Shown: positions 42,377-51,473 of the stretch, in pieces
How positions within the stretch are numbered: the first letter of the stretch is position 1
How the letters are laid out: each line of letters starts with the position of its first letter
From: Bacteroidales bacterium
GTDB taxonomy: Bacteria > Bacteroidota > Bacteroidia > Bacteroidales > VadinHA17
Assembly: GCA_025454795.1 (NCBI GenBank)
Contig: JALONT010000013.1
Location: forward strand, 1 to 64,000
Length of the DNA stretch: 64,000 nt
Direction of reading: 5' to 3'
The notes under the pieces: model-generated
Databases searched by the model: none
What the model was told of the DNA's origin: nothing
The model's input: the letters and a program-made list of their open reading frames with translations, nothing else
Program-made: the position numbers and the translations under genes

Positions 42377-43720
42377 ATGGCAAATCCGGTATCGTGGGTG
42401 TTAGATCAGGTCAAAAAATGGAACGATGCCATCTGGCATACACCGCTTTCAGAACTATCTAAGGGAAAAACTTTCCTCATTAAGCAGGTACGTATAATTC
42501 TGTTATCAGCTAAGGGTTTTGCCAAAGATAAGGTTCAGCTTCGGGCTTCTGCTCTGACCTTTTATTCCCTTCTGTCATTAATTCCGGTCATCGCAATTGC
42601 CTTTGCCATTGCTAAAGGATTCGGTCTCGACCAGAATCTTGAAGCAATGATAATGAACAGCAAGGAATTCTCTGCCCAGCAGGATGTTCTGAAATGGCTG
42701 CTCAATGTCTCAAGAAAAGCAATAGAGGAGACAAGCGGAGGCTATATTGCAGGTGTTGGAGTTATTATCCTCTTCTGGTCGGTAATGTCTCTTTTGGATC
42801 ATATAGAAAGTTCATTCAATCATATCTGGCAAATTACTTCTTCAAGGCCCTGGTACAGGAAATTTACCGATTATCTTACAATAATGCTGATAGCTCCGGT
42901 TTTCATGATTTTATCTGGAAGCATTACTGTCTTTGTGGGTACCTACCTTACAGACTTCATTGCAAATGCGCCGATACTGAAGTTTTTTAAACCAGTTATC
43001 AGTTTCCTTATAAAGCTTGCTCCCTATTTTCTGACCTGGATTGCGATGACTGTTTTATTCATAGTTATGCCAAATGCAAAGGTTAAGTTTGTACCTGCCT
43101 TTATTTCAGGGATTGTTATCGGTACTTTTCTTCAGCTTCTCCTGTGGCTTTATATAGACCTTCAGTTTGGTATTTCCAAACTCAGCGCTATCTACGGTAG
43201 TTTTGCTGCAGTACCTCTGTTGATTATCTGGCTGCAGGCCAGCTGGACTATTGTTCTGCTGGGTGCTGAATTATCCTTTGCCAACCAGAATATATCACGA
43301 TATGAATTTGAATCCGAAGCGTTGAACGTCAGCCACTTTCAAAAACGCGCACTGGTGCTGATGATTATGCACATGATAATAAGAAATTTTGCTGTTGGAG
43401 AAAAACCAATTAGCGCAGAAACAATTGGGAAAACTCTGAAAATACCTGTCAGGCTGGCCAGAGATATCCTCCATGACCTGAGCAGTGCAGATCTGGTATC
43501 AGTTATCCATGAGAACGACCAGAAGGAGCGCCTTTACCAGCCTTCAATGGATATTAACAAATTATCTGTAAGTTTTGTGCTGTCACGTCTCGACAAAAAA
43601 GGCACGGAGCAAAGGATGGTTATAAAAAATAAGGAGTACGATACCGTGATATCGATGCTTGAAAAATTTGATAAACTGATCGCAAAGTCAGACGCAAATA
43701 TCCTGATCAAAGACCTGTAG
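42377..43720 (+). CDS. YihY/virulence factor BrkB family membrane protein
   Basis: LRASALTFYSLLSLIPVIAIAFAIAKGFG, IYGSFAAVPLLIIWLQASWTIVLLGAELSFANQN. Confidence 0.92.
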   Translation: MANPVSWVLDQVKKWNDAIWHTPLSELSKGKTFLIKQVRIILLSAKGFAKDKVQLRASALTFYSLLSLIPVIAIAFAIAKGFGLDQNLEAMIMNSKEFSAQQDVLKWLLNVSRKAIEETSGGYIAGVGVIILFWSVMSLLDHIESSFNHIWQITSSRPWYRKFTDYLTIMLIAPVFMILSGSITVFVGTYLTDFIANAPILKFFKPVISFLIKLAPYFLTWIAMTVLFIVMPNAKVKFVPAFISGIVIGTFLQLLLWLYIDLQFGISKLSAIYGSFAAVPLLIIWLQASWTIVLLGAELSFANQNISRYEFESEALNVSHFQKRALVLMIMHMIIRNFAVGEKPISAETIGKTLKIPVRLARDILHDLSSADLVSVIHENDQKERLYQPSMDINKLSVSFVLSRLDKKGTEQRMVIKNKEYDTVISMLEKFDKLIAKSDANILIKDL

Positions 43721-44438
43721 AAGTCCCTGGCTGAACTTTTTTCTTATAAATTCTTTTCTTTTTAAAAGATTCCACGAAACTGATGAAATCTGCATAAGAT
43801 CTCCAGTTATGAAAGAAATAATGAGGCATCGGAAGTTCAATATGACGGGTATTTTTCTCTTTTTCCCAGTAGCTGTTAAGATTATCTGACGGAAAAACCC
43901 TGTCATATTTACTTGTTACAGCAAAGTCCCATCTGAATCCAGGTTCCTTTTGCTCCATCATCCTGTTATATAGCCACCGTAACTCATCATGGAAAGATTT
44001 TACTGTTCTGTGAGGAACCCTGTCTCTGTTTAACAAATAGGTCTTCTTATCACCGAACATTCTGAGATAAAACTTTTCCATATTCTCCTCAGTAATATTG
44101 TTCAGAGTTCCTTCAAATGTTTTAAGCGGTATTCCATACTGATCATCAGCAGGTACCGGAGTACCGTTTACTGCGATAGTTAAATCCGGTTTTATACCTG
44201 TTTTCGGAGTTAGATATTCAGCAGCCCAAACCCCCAGCGACCACCCAATAAGTGTGATTTTTTTGTAAGTCTTCATTTCAGGAAGCACCAGAGCTTCATC
44301 TGCCGAATAGTTATAAAATAAAATAAAATCAAATTCATCATTGCAAAGAGGGGTGAAGAAGTTTTCATCCGTACCCCACCCTCCAAATAAAACAACGAGC
44401 TTATTATTCTCTTCTCGTCTTCTGATATAAGTCTTCAT
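43707..44438 (-). CDS. DUF452/BioG-like pimeloyl-ACP methyl ester esterase family
   Basis: LVVLFGGWGTDENFF, LIGWSLGVWAAEYL nucleophile elbow. Confidence 0.8.
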   Translation of the reverse strand: MKTYIRRREENNKLVVLFGGWGTDENFFTPLCNDEFDFILFYNYSADEALVLPEMKTYKKITLIGWSLGVWAAEYLTPKTGIKPDLTIAVNGTPVPADDQYGIPLKTFEGTLNNITEENMEKFYLRMFGDKKTYLLNRDRVPHRTVKSFHDELRWLYNRMMEQKEPGFRWDFAVTSKYDRVFPSDNLNSYWEKEKNTRHIELPMPHYFFHNWRSYADFISFVESFKKKRIYKKKVQPGTSTGL

Positions 44439-44565
44439 TATTCGTTGATCTGTATTTAGATCAGATTAGTCCCCACTAACTTTGTTGCACAAAGATAATG
44501 TAATTATTTATTCTCTTACAGGAAACCCGAGACACTGAAATAATGTCAATCCGGAGAAATATACA

Positions 44566-44777
44566 TAAAAAAATAAGAGGAGGAAGGGCGGGTGTGAAGA
44601 TCGGGGCGCGGGTTTTATTTTCAAAATCCCGTGTCTACTGTCTGATAAAAGGATGGAACCATGGTTAGCTGGCGCTATTCCTCAGGCTCCGATGTGAAAG
44701 TCAATGTCTGCAATACAATCCTGTTGATTTTCACTCCCAACCCTTACTCATCTCCTCTTATACCAATAGCATGAGCT
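44566..44777 (-). ncRNA. Structured rod-like ncRNA candidate (6S RNA-like)
   Basis: TAAGAGGAG (44574-44582)/CTCCTCTTA (44752-44760) closing helix, continued by AGGG/CCCT and GGGtGTGAAGATC/GATTTTCACtCCC; internal hairpins; T-rich tract after the helix on the minus strand; promoter upstream on the minus strand. Confidence 0.6.
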
Positions 44778-44783
44778 TGGTAA

Positions 44784-44814
44784 CAAATATAAATAATTAA
44801 ATCATATTTTCAAA
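44784..44814 (-). promoter_or_regulatory. Bacteroidetes-type promoter TTTG-N19-TATATTTG (minus strand)
   Basis: Plus-strand CAAATATA at 44784-44791 and CAAA at 44811-44814. Confidence 0.6.
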
Positions 44815-44908
44815 TTTTTTATATGGAAAATATTATGTGGAGATTATTAATTGTAATTGATAAAATATTATGTAAATTTGATAGAATACCTGATTAAATC
44901 CCTGGACT

Positions 44909-45757
44909 ATGGTAGCTGAACTTGAGAAAATATCATATGATGATGGTGTTGGATTCGTTGCAGATTATATTGATGATACTGGTGGATTATGGCATTTCCA
45001 CCCGGAATATGAACTAGTGCTTAATATTAAAAGCAATGGAACACGTATCATAGGCGACAGTGTGGAACTATTCGACATGAACGATATGGTACTTATCGCC
45101 GGAAATATCCCTCACTCATGGAATTATTACAAAAGTGATAAAAGCCTGCCTGAAAAACATGGAATTATGGTACATTTCCGGCAGGCTTCTCTTGGCGATG
45201 CACTGTTGGCACAGCATGAGATGCATTGTGTCAGGGATCTCCTGGAACAGTCAGATCGGGGAATTGGATTCTCAGTCGAAGATGCAAAGAAAGCGGAGAA
45301 ACATCTTGTCCAGATGATAAACAATAAAGGGATAGATAAAATGATTGATTTTTTTAATGTCCTCCGGATATTATGCCAGGCCGAAAAGAAGGTTTATCTC
45401 TGCTCTGAGAACTACAAACAGGTATATGACGAAAGAGGAAACAAAAAGATGGCCGATGTTTATACTTATATAAGAGAAAACTATTTTAAACCTATTTCAC
45501 TGGAAAAAATCTCCAAAATAGCAAAGATGAGCCCTTTTAGCTTCAGCAGATTCTTTAAAAAGAACTGTGGTGCAGGATTTGTTGAATATCTTAACCGGGT
45601 AAGAACTAATAAAGCCTGCTATCTTCTTCGCGAAACTGATTACCAGGTCCATGATATTTCTATTGAGTGCGGTTTCGCAAGCATCTCAAATTTCAATAAG
45701 CAATTCCGCAAAACTGAGGGCATATCTCCGCGTGATTACAGAGCCCAGTTTAAATAA
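44909..45757 (+). CDS. AraC-family transcriptional regulator
   Basis: Cupin-like N-terminus; ISLEKISKIAKMSPFSFSRFFKKNCGAGFVEYLNRVR, IECGFASISNFNKQFRKTEGISPRDYR. Confidence 0.94.
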   Translation: MVAELEKISYDDGVGFVADYIDDTGGLWHFHPEYELVLNIKSNGTRIIGDSVELFDMNDMVLIAGNIPHSWNYYKSDKSLPEKHGIMVHFRQASLGDALLAQHEMHCVRDLLEQSDRGIGFSVEDAKKAEKHLVQMINNKGIDKMIDFFNVLRILCQAEKKVYLCSENYKQVYDERGNKKMADVYTYIRENYFKPISLEKISKIAKMSPFSFSRFFKKNCGAGFVEYLNRVRTNKACYLLRETDYQVHDISIECGFASISNFNKQFRKTEGISPRDYRAQFK

Positions 45758-45799
45758 TAAATGCAGGTCCTTTAAATCTTCTGACAAAAAACCAGCTAT

Positions 45800-47614
45800 A
45801 TGGCAATGACTTTGCTTGAAAAAATAATTGCATCCCATTCAAAATCAAGTTCCGTTCATCCCGGGGAAATTATCGATATTGAAATCGATATCCGGGTGGC
45901 ACGGGATTTCGGAGGTGCAAATGTGGTAAAGAATATCAGAGACCATGGACTTTCAATAAATAATCCTTCTAAAACTCTCTTTACTTTTGACTGCAATCCG
46001 ACCGGCTCTGATCAGAAATATGCTGTAAATCAGCATATATGCAGAATTTTTGCACGTGAAAACGGAATCCGGGTTTATGATATAGATGCCGGAATCGGTA
46101 CCCATATCCTGATTGATCAGGGTTATGTTTACCCGGGGGCAACAGCAGTTTCAACTGATTCTCATGCAAATATTCTCGGGGCAATAGGCGCATTCGGCCA
46201 GGGAATGGGAGATATGGACATTGCAGCAGCCTGGCATAATGGGAAAATATGGTTCAAAGTACCGCCATCCGTAAGAATTGACCTTAAGGGTGATCTTCCT
46301 CCCAAAGTCTCATCAAAGGATTTTATACTTAATCTGCTGAAAGTATTCGGAGCAAACTCCCTTCTCGGATTCTCTGTCGAGTTATTTGGTACCTGCATCG
46401 ATAAGATGTCTATCGACGACAGGATCACAGTTTCGTCGATGGGCACTGAAATGGGTGCAATAATTATTCTGTTCCCTCCTTCAGAAGCGATAATGGACTT
46501 CTGCAGACAGCGCAGTAAAACTAAATTCACTCCCGTTTTTGCGGATGAGGATGCCTCATATGAAAGGAGGATCGAAATAGATGTAAGTGAATTTGTTCCT
46601 ATGGTGTCACGGCCGGGTGAACCTCATGATACAGTTGATATTGCAACCGTGCAGGGGCAAAAGATCGATTCTGCGTTTATCGGCAGCTGTACAAACGGAA
46701 GAATGAGTGATATGATCAAAGCGGCTGTATTACTGAAAGATAAAAAAGTTGCACCGGGAGTTATTCTTAAAATAGTTCCGGCAACCGACGAGATATGGAA
46801 AAGATGTCTTGATGAAGGACTACTTGATACTTTTAAAAGAGCAGGGGCACTGGTCTCAAACGCAGGTTGTGCCGGCTGCGCTGCCGGACAGGTTGGACAA
46901 AACGGACAGGGAGAAATAACCATAAGTACGGGGAACAGGAACTTCCCCGGTAAGCAGGGTAAAGGTAATGTGTATCTTGCTTCACCTGAAGTTGTTACCG
47001 CTTCAGCTATTGCAGGACATATTACGACACCTGAAAAACTGCCTGCTCTGCCTTCAGTGTTTGATACTCCGATAAAAAACATGGATACCGCCAAGCCGGC
47101 GTCAAAACCGAAAACCGGGATATCAAAGCCTCTGGTGATTGAAGGCAGGATCTGGTTCATTCCAAAAGATAATATAGACACCGACATGATCTTTCATAAC
47201 AGATATCTGGCAATAACTGACCTAAAGGAGATGGGACAATATACTTTTGACAATCTGAAAGGTTTCGAGAATCTTGCCGGTAATGTCAGCCCTGGTGATA
47301 TTGTTGTTGCAGGTAAAAATTTTGGCAGTGGTAGCTCAAGACAGCAAGCCGTTGATTGTTTTATTTCGCTGGGCATACAGGTGATTATTGCTGAATCGTT
47401 CGGATCTATATATGAGAGAAATGCTATAAATGCCGCCCTTCCGATAATATCCTGCAAATCAATAAACGACCTTGAACTTATTTCAGGAGATACAATAAAA
47501 ATAAATCTGTTGACCGGTGAAATCATTAATCTGAGAAATAAGAAGACCACTGCGGGTGAACCATTTTCTGAGGTGCAGTCTGAGATTTATCAAAAGGGCA
47601 GTCTGCTTGGTTGA
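45800..47614 (+). CDS. Fused LeuC-LeuD-type aconitase-superfamily hydro-lyase (paralog 1)
   Basis: GSCTNGRMSDM, NAGCAGCAAGQVG, swivel GKNFGSGSSRQQAVDCFISLGIQ. Confidence 0.88.
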   Translation: MAMTLLEKIIASHSKSSSVHPGEIIDIEIDIRVARDFGGANVVKNIRDHGLSINNPSKTLFTFDCNPTGSDQKYAVNQHICRIFARENGIRVYDIDAGIGTHILIDQGYVYPGATAVSTDSHANILGAIGAFGQGMGDMDIAAAWHNGKIWFKVPPSVRIDLKGDLPPKVSSKDFILNLLKVFGANSLLGFSVELFGTCIDKMSIDDRITVSSMGTEMGAIIILFPPSEAIMDFCRQRSKTKFTPVFADEDASYERRIEIDVSEFVPMVSRPGEPHDTVDIATVQGQKIDSAFIGSCTNGRMSDMIKAAVLLKDKKVAPGVILKIVPATDEIWKRCLDEGLLDTFKRAGALVSNAGCAGCAAGQVGQNGQGEITISTGNRNFPGKQGKGNVYLASPEVVTASAIAGHITTPEKLPALPSVFDTPIKNMDTAKPASKPKTGISKPLVIEGRIWFIPKDNIDTDMIFHNRYLAITDLKEMGQYTFDNLKGFENLAGNVSPGDIVVAGKNFGSGSSRQQAVDCFISLGIQVIIAESFGSIYERNAINAALPIISCKSINDLELISGDTIKINLLTGEIINLRNKKTTAGEPFSEVQSEIYQKGSLLG

Positions 47615-47644
47615 TTAATAATACTTTCAAATCCTGATCGCTCT

Positions 47645-49420
47645 ATGAGCTCATTTACATTTGCTGAAAAAATATTTAAGGCCCCTGCAGGAACTATAGT
47701 CTTTGCACGGCCTGATATTATTCTTACTCACGATAATACATCAAGCATCTACAAAACTTTCCAGAAGATGGGAGGACAAAAAGTCACAAATCCTGATCAG
47801 ATGCTCGTGGTACTCGATCATAACGCTCCACCGGCAGATTCAAAGCTGGCTACCCAGTATCAGGAGATAAGAGATATTGTGGATCAGCAGGGGATAAAGA
47901 ATTTCTATGACTCCGGCAAAGGGATTTGCCATCAGCTAATGTCTGACCATGCCCGTCCGGGGATGCTGATAGTAGGCAGCGACAGCCATACATCTACCGC
48001 TGGAGCATTTAATGCATTTGCTGCAGGTATCGACCGCACTGAATCTGCAGGAATATGGAAGAGGGGAGAGACATGGTTCAGGGTGCCCGAATCAATTAAA
48101 ATTACTCTGAAGGGTAAATTGAAAGAGAGAGTTTATGCCAAAGACCTTGCGCTCTGGATAATAGGCATGATAGGCTCAGACGGAGCCAATTATATGTCAA
48201 TAGAATATCATGGCGATGGTTTGAAATATCTTAATATCGCCGACAGGATGACAATTGCCAATCTTGCCTCCGAGATGGGTGCAAAAAATGCTGTTTTCCC
48301 TGCTGATAGCGTGCTTTCGGAGTTTTTAGGAAGAAAGGAAAATGGTATCTGGTCTGACGAAAATGCAAATTATTTCCGTAAGATAGAAATAATCCTGGAT
48401 GAGTTATTCCCTGTTGTTGCTGCACCCCATAACGTTGATAATATAAAATCAATACATGATGCTGCAGGGATCCCGGTTCAGGAAGGGCTCATCGGTACCT
48501 GCACTAATGGCAGGATCGAAGATCTTCGTGTTGCGGCTAAGATACTGAAAGACAAAAAGATTAAAGCTGGATTTCAGCTTAATGTAATTCCGGCTTCAAG
48601 GAAAATATTTCTCAAGGCAATTGAAGAAGGATTAATCTCAGATATGATAGAAGCCGGGGCAAATGTCCTTACACCTTCCTGCGGACCTTGTCTTGGAACC
48701 GGACAGGGTATTCCTGCTAATGGTCATACTGTTATTTCATCAGCAAACCGGAATTTCCCGGGCAGAATGGGAAATAAGGAAGCTTCTATTTATCTCGCTT
48801 CTCCGGCGACTGTAGCTGTGACAGCCCTTACGGGTAAGATTACGGATCCGAGGATAAACCAAGGTTCAGAGAAGTTTCCATATGAAGCCGTACAGAGTAA
48901 AACATATATGATAAAACCCGGTGACAACAGAAAAACGGGTAATGTCTGGAATTATTCCGATGTTGATAATTTTAATACGGATCAGATGTTTGCAGGAAAA
49001 GATACCTATAATATCCTTAGCTCTGACCCGGATTCAATCTTGCCATTGCTTTTTGCTGATTTTGATCCTTCATTCAGTAAAAACGTTACAAAAGGTGATA
49101 TAATAATTGCCGGTGATAACTTTGGCTGCGGAAGTTCAAGGGAACATCCTTCGGTGGGGCTGGCACATGCAGGCATAAAAGCAGTGATAGTTAAATCTGT
49201 GAACAGGATATTTTATCGTTCATCTATTAACCAGGGTCTGCTCCTGATCGTTCACAGGAAGGCTGTTGAATCTTACAGTCCGGGTGATGAGATTGAAATT
49301 ATTTTTGACAGGGGAGAAATAATCATTGGTAGTAACAAATATACATTTGAGCCATTACCGGAAAAGCTTAAGCAGATTATCGACAAAAAGGGACTGATAA
49401 ATTATATGAAATCAGTATGA
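47645..49420 (+). CDS. Fused LeuC-LeuD-type aconitase-superfamily hydro-lyase (paralog 2)
   Basis: VGSDSHTSTAGAFNAFAAGIDRTE, GTCTNGRIEDL, TPSCGPCLGTGQG, GDNFGCGSSREHPSVGLAHAGIKAVI. Confidence 0.88.
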   Translation: MSSFTFAEKIFKAPAGTIVFARPDIILTHDNTSSIYKTFQKMGGQKVTNPDQMLVVLDHNAPPADSKLATQYQEIRDIVDQQGIKNFYDSGKGICHQLMSDHARPGMLIVGSDSHTSTAGAFNAFAAGIDRTESAGIWKRGETWFRVPESIKITLKGKLKERVYAKDLALWIIGMIGSDGANYMSIEYHGDGLKYLNIADRMTIANLASEMGAKNAVFPADSVLSEFLGRKENGIWSDENANYFRKIEIILDELFPVVAAPHNVDNIKSIHDAAGIPVQEGLIGTCTNGRIEDLRVAAKILKDKKIKAGFQLNVIPASRKIFLKAIEEGLISDMIEAGANVLTPSCGPCLGTGQGIPANGHTVISSANRNFPGRMGNKEASIYLASPATVAVTALTGKITDPRINQGSEKFPYEAVQSKTYMIKPGDNRKTGNVWNYSDVDNFNTDQMFAGKDTYNILSSDPDSILPLLFADFDPSFSKNVTKGDIIIAGDNFGCGSSREHPSVGLAHAGIKAVIVKSVNRIFYRSSINQGLLLIVHRKAVESYSPGDEIEIIFDRGEIIIGSNKYTFEPLPEKLKQIIDKKGLINYMKSV

Positions 49421-49478
49421 CCAGGTCAGGTATTTGTCTTCTGTAATTAATTAAGATACCCTCAATTGCATGATCAGA

Positions 49479-49508
49479 TTGCAAAAATTGAAAAAAAATG
49501 TATTTTTG
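49479..49508 (+). promoter_or_regulatory. Bacteroidetes-type promoter TTG-N19-TATTTTTG
   Basis: TTG at 49479-49481 and TATTTTTG at 49501-49508, immediately upstream of tRNA remnant. Confidence 0.65.
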
Positions 49509-49520
49509 CAGCCGGTAATC

Positions 49521-49673
49521 GGTTCCGTAGCTCAGTTGGTCCCGAAAAACAGCAAATCATTGATTTGCTAAGTTTTTCGAGGATCCTCGAAAATCTAATT
49601 CCGCCGCTGGCGGAAAAGATTTTCGGGAATAGAGCAATTCCGCGTAAGCTGAATGAGTCGAGAGTTCATTGTA
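49521..49673 (+). pseudogene. Decayed tRNA-Arg copy interrupted in the D-loop
   Basis: GGTTCCGTAGCTCAGTTGG (49521-49539) and ATAGAGCAA (49629-49637) identical to the intact tRNA; then diverged TAAGCTGaaTGaGTCGaGaGTTC; no 3' acceptor strand. Confidence 0.75.
49540..49628. mobile_element. 89-bp palindromic (REP/BIME- or MITE-like) element, two tandem hairpins
   Basis: Ends TCCCGAAAA/TTTTCGGGA; hairpin 1 with AGCAAATC-att-GATTTGCT, hairpin 2 with TTCCGCC-gct-GGCGGAA, 20-bp perfect palindrome TTTTCGAGGATCCTCGAAAA at the junction. Confidence 0.7.
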
Positions 49674-49681
49674 TATTATTT

Positions 49682-49755
49682 GGTTCCGTAGCTCAGTTGG
49701 ATAGAGCAACAGCCTTCTAAGCTGTGGGTCGCGCGTTCGACTCGCGCCGGAATCA
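49682..49755 (+). tRNA. tRNA-Arg (anticodon UCU)
   Basis: Full cloverleaf: GGTTCCG acceptor, GCTC-AGTTGGATA-GAGC D-arm, ACAGC-CTTCTAA-GCTGT anticodon arm, GCGCG-TTCGACT-CGCGC T-arm, CGGAATC+A; CCA not encoded. Confidence 0.96.
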
Positions 49756-49768
49756 CTTTGAGGATCAG

Positions 49769-49798
49769 GGAGTTAGAGTAGTCTAACTCCATTTTCTT
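49769..49798 (+). terminator. Intrinsic terminator downstream of tRNA-Arg
   Basis: GGAGTTAGA-gtag-TCTAACTCC followed by ATTTTCTT. Confidence 0.85.
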
Positions 49799-49845
49799 AC
49801 CATCTGAACCTTAATGGCATATTCCTCTTAGTGTGCCTGACAGAA

Positions 49846-50691
49846 CTATCTTAATGACTGACCATGCAAATACAATCCGATTACTCCGGCAGATTCGACC
49901 CATTTATCTTCATTTGACTTTCTATGCCAGGTATAACCGGTAAAAAATTCTGTACGAAATAATAGCCTGCCCTCTCCCAGATCTTTAAACAATTCCAGGG
50001 CTATTATGACATTTCCTTCAACTATTATCGAATATTCCCTCAGATCAAAGGTTAAAAGATCTTTTATCTCATCTTTTGTAAAGGAGATGTATATTGGTTT
50101 TGTCAGAATATTCTTATACTCTTCTCCGTTTTCTGACTGGTAGATATTTAATCTGTAAGTAACCGAATCGTAGGTACAGACTCCAACATTAAGATGCAAA
50201 TCTTTTAATATCAACCGTCTTCTGACTTTTACTTTTACCCCCAGTTCAGAACCTAAATCGTTAGATGCAAAACCGGACCTGAGAACGTCGGACGTGACAG
50301 GAGTACCTATTCTAATTTCGAAAGGTTTATGATAGATCACTTCCACATCCGATAAATGATATGTAATAGGGTCCAGGTATACCATTTTAATAGAATCCTC
50401 CTTGAAGTGACCTGCAGTAATGGTTTTAGATTTATAACCAATCATTGAAAACCTTAATGTATCATCGTTATCAATGTTGCTAAGGTTTATTGTGAAGTTA
50501 CCGGAATCGTCCGAAACGGTGCCTACACTCTTTCCGATAATTCCAATATTAGCATAACCGATGCCTGAATTAGTCTCACTTGATAAAACCTTGCCACTAT
50601 CAGATTGACTGAAAACCAGGCCGGGAATAAGCACCAAAAATAATAATAATCCTTTTTTAATATTAAGTTCAGGTAAATGGAGTGTCGTCAT
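49846..50691 (-). CDS. CarboxypepD_reg-like domain secreted protein
   Basis: Signal peptide; GKVLSSETNSGIGYANIGIIGKSVGTVSDDSGNFTINL. Confidence 0.75.
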   Translation of the reverse strand: MTTLHLPELNIKKGLLLFLVLIPGLVFSQSDSGKVLSSETNSGIGYANIGIIGKSVGTVSDDSGNFTINLSNIDNDDTLRFSMIGYKSKTITAGHFKEDSIKMVYLDPITYHLSDVEVIYHKPFEIRIGTPVTSDVLRSGFASNDLGSELGVKVKVRRRLILKDLHLNVGVCTYDSVTYRLNIYQSENGEEYKNILTKPIYISFTKDEIKDLLTFDLREYSIIVEGNVIIALELFKDLGEGRLLFRTEFFTGYTWHRKSNEDKWVESAGVIGLYLHGQSLR

Positions 50692-50718
50692 AACGAATTA
50701 AGTATGAACGAAAATAAA

Positions 50719-50757
50719 AAAAAATCAGTTAGTTTGAATGTTTATAACTAACTGATT
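50719..50757 (-). terminator. Strong intrinsic terminator (minus strand)
   Basis: 12-bp perfect stem AATCAGTTAGTT/AACTAACTGATT followed by T tract on the minus strand. Confidence 0.9.
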
Positions 50758-50778
50758 CTTGATACTCAGTTCAAATTA

Positions 50779-51336
50779 TTAATTAGTCCCCTGCCAGTTA
50801 AAGGAGATACTTCTTTTTACGCCATCTTTTTCAACTGTAATGCGGAAATGCTGTTCTACGCTACTATTATTATGATCATGATAAAATCTGATGATCTCTT
50901 TGTTCCCGACTATTCTCCAGTCTTTGTATTGACTTTTTAAGAATTTTTCCATTACATCGGGAGGCATAGCTAAATTCATAGCCATCTCTCTGGTTTCGAT
51001 AAGCTCTCCTTTATTAGTATACACTGCCCACAAATCAGTTTTCTTGTCGGTTTTCATTTCAACCTCATAACGATCGAGTTTGACATTTTCTGCTCCCATG
51101 TCATAAACCCATCCATATTCCTTTAGTGCATAAGGGAATCTGGACCATGTAAGAGGATCATTCTTATCAAACTGTACGTTAACTGCGTTTACAACAGCAA
51201 CAGGCACCTGGTCCTTCGTAATTTTAACAATTACACCTGGTTCCATGTCACTAATATTAAAATCATGAGATACTTGTGCAAGTGAAGGAAGCACAAATCC
51301 CGCCAAGGCTAAACATGTAATCAATAATTTTTTCAT
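50779..51336 (-). CDS. Secreted PepSY-like protein
   Basis: Signal peptide; PepSY-like repeats with WxxxG and DRYEVEMKTDKKTDLWAVYTNKGEL. Confidence 0.5.
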   Translation of the reverse strand: MKKLLITCLALAGFVLPSLAQVSHDFNISDMEPGVIVKITKDQVPVAVVNAVNVQFDKNDPLTWSRFPYALKEYGWVYDMGAENVKLDRYEVEMKTDKKTDLWAVYTNKGELIETREMAMNLAMPPDVMEKFLKSQYKDWRIVGNKEIIRFYHDHNNSSVEQHFRITVEKDGVKRSISFNWQGTN

Positions 51337-51473
51337 AATTCTTAAGTATTAGTTGATATTCTATTTTGATACTTAAACAATGAAGCTTTAAATAAGTTCA
51401 GCTTCAAAATGAAAATTATTGATTAAACAGAATTATACCTTAACAGAATTTCAAAGATCTGTTGATTGGAAGC

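Noticed and set aside
46624-47187. 187-aa antisense ORF in the first aconitase-family gene
   Set aside because: Long only because of codon bias of the sense gene; the sense strand has clear family motifs
49466-49720. 84-aa ORF ending GSVAQLDRATAF
   Set aside because: Translation of tRNA sequence, a familiar artefact; overlaps the tRNA remnant and tRNA-Arg
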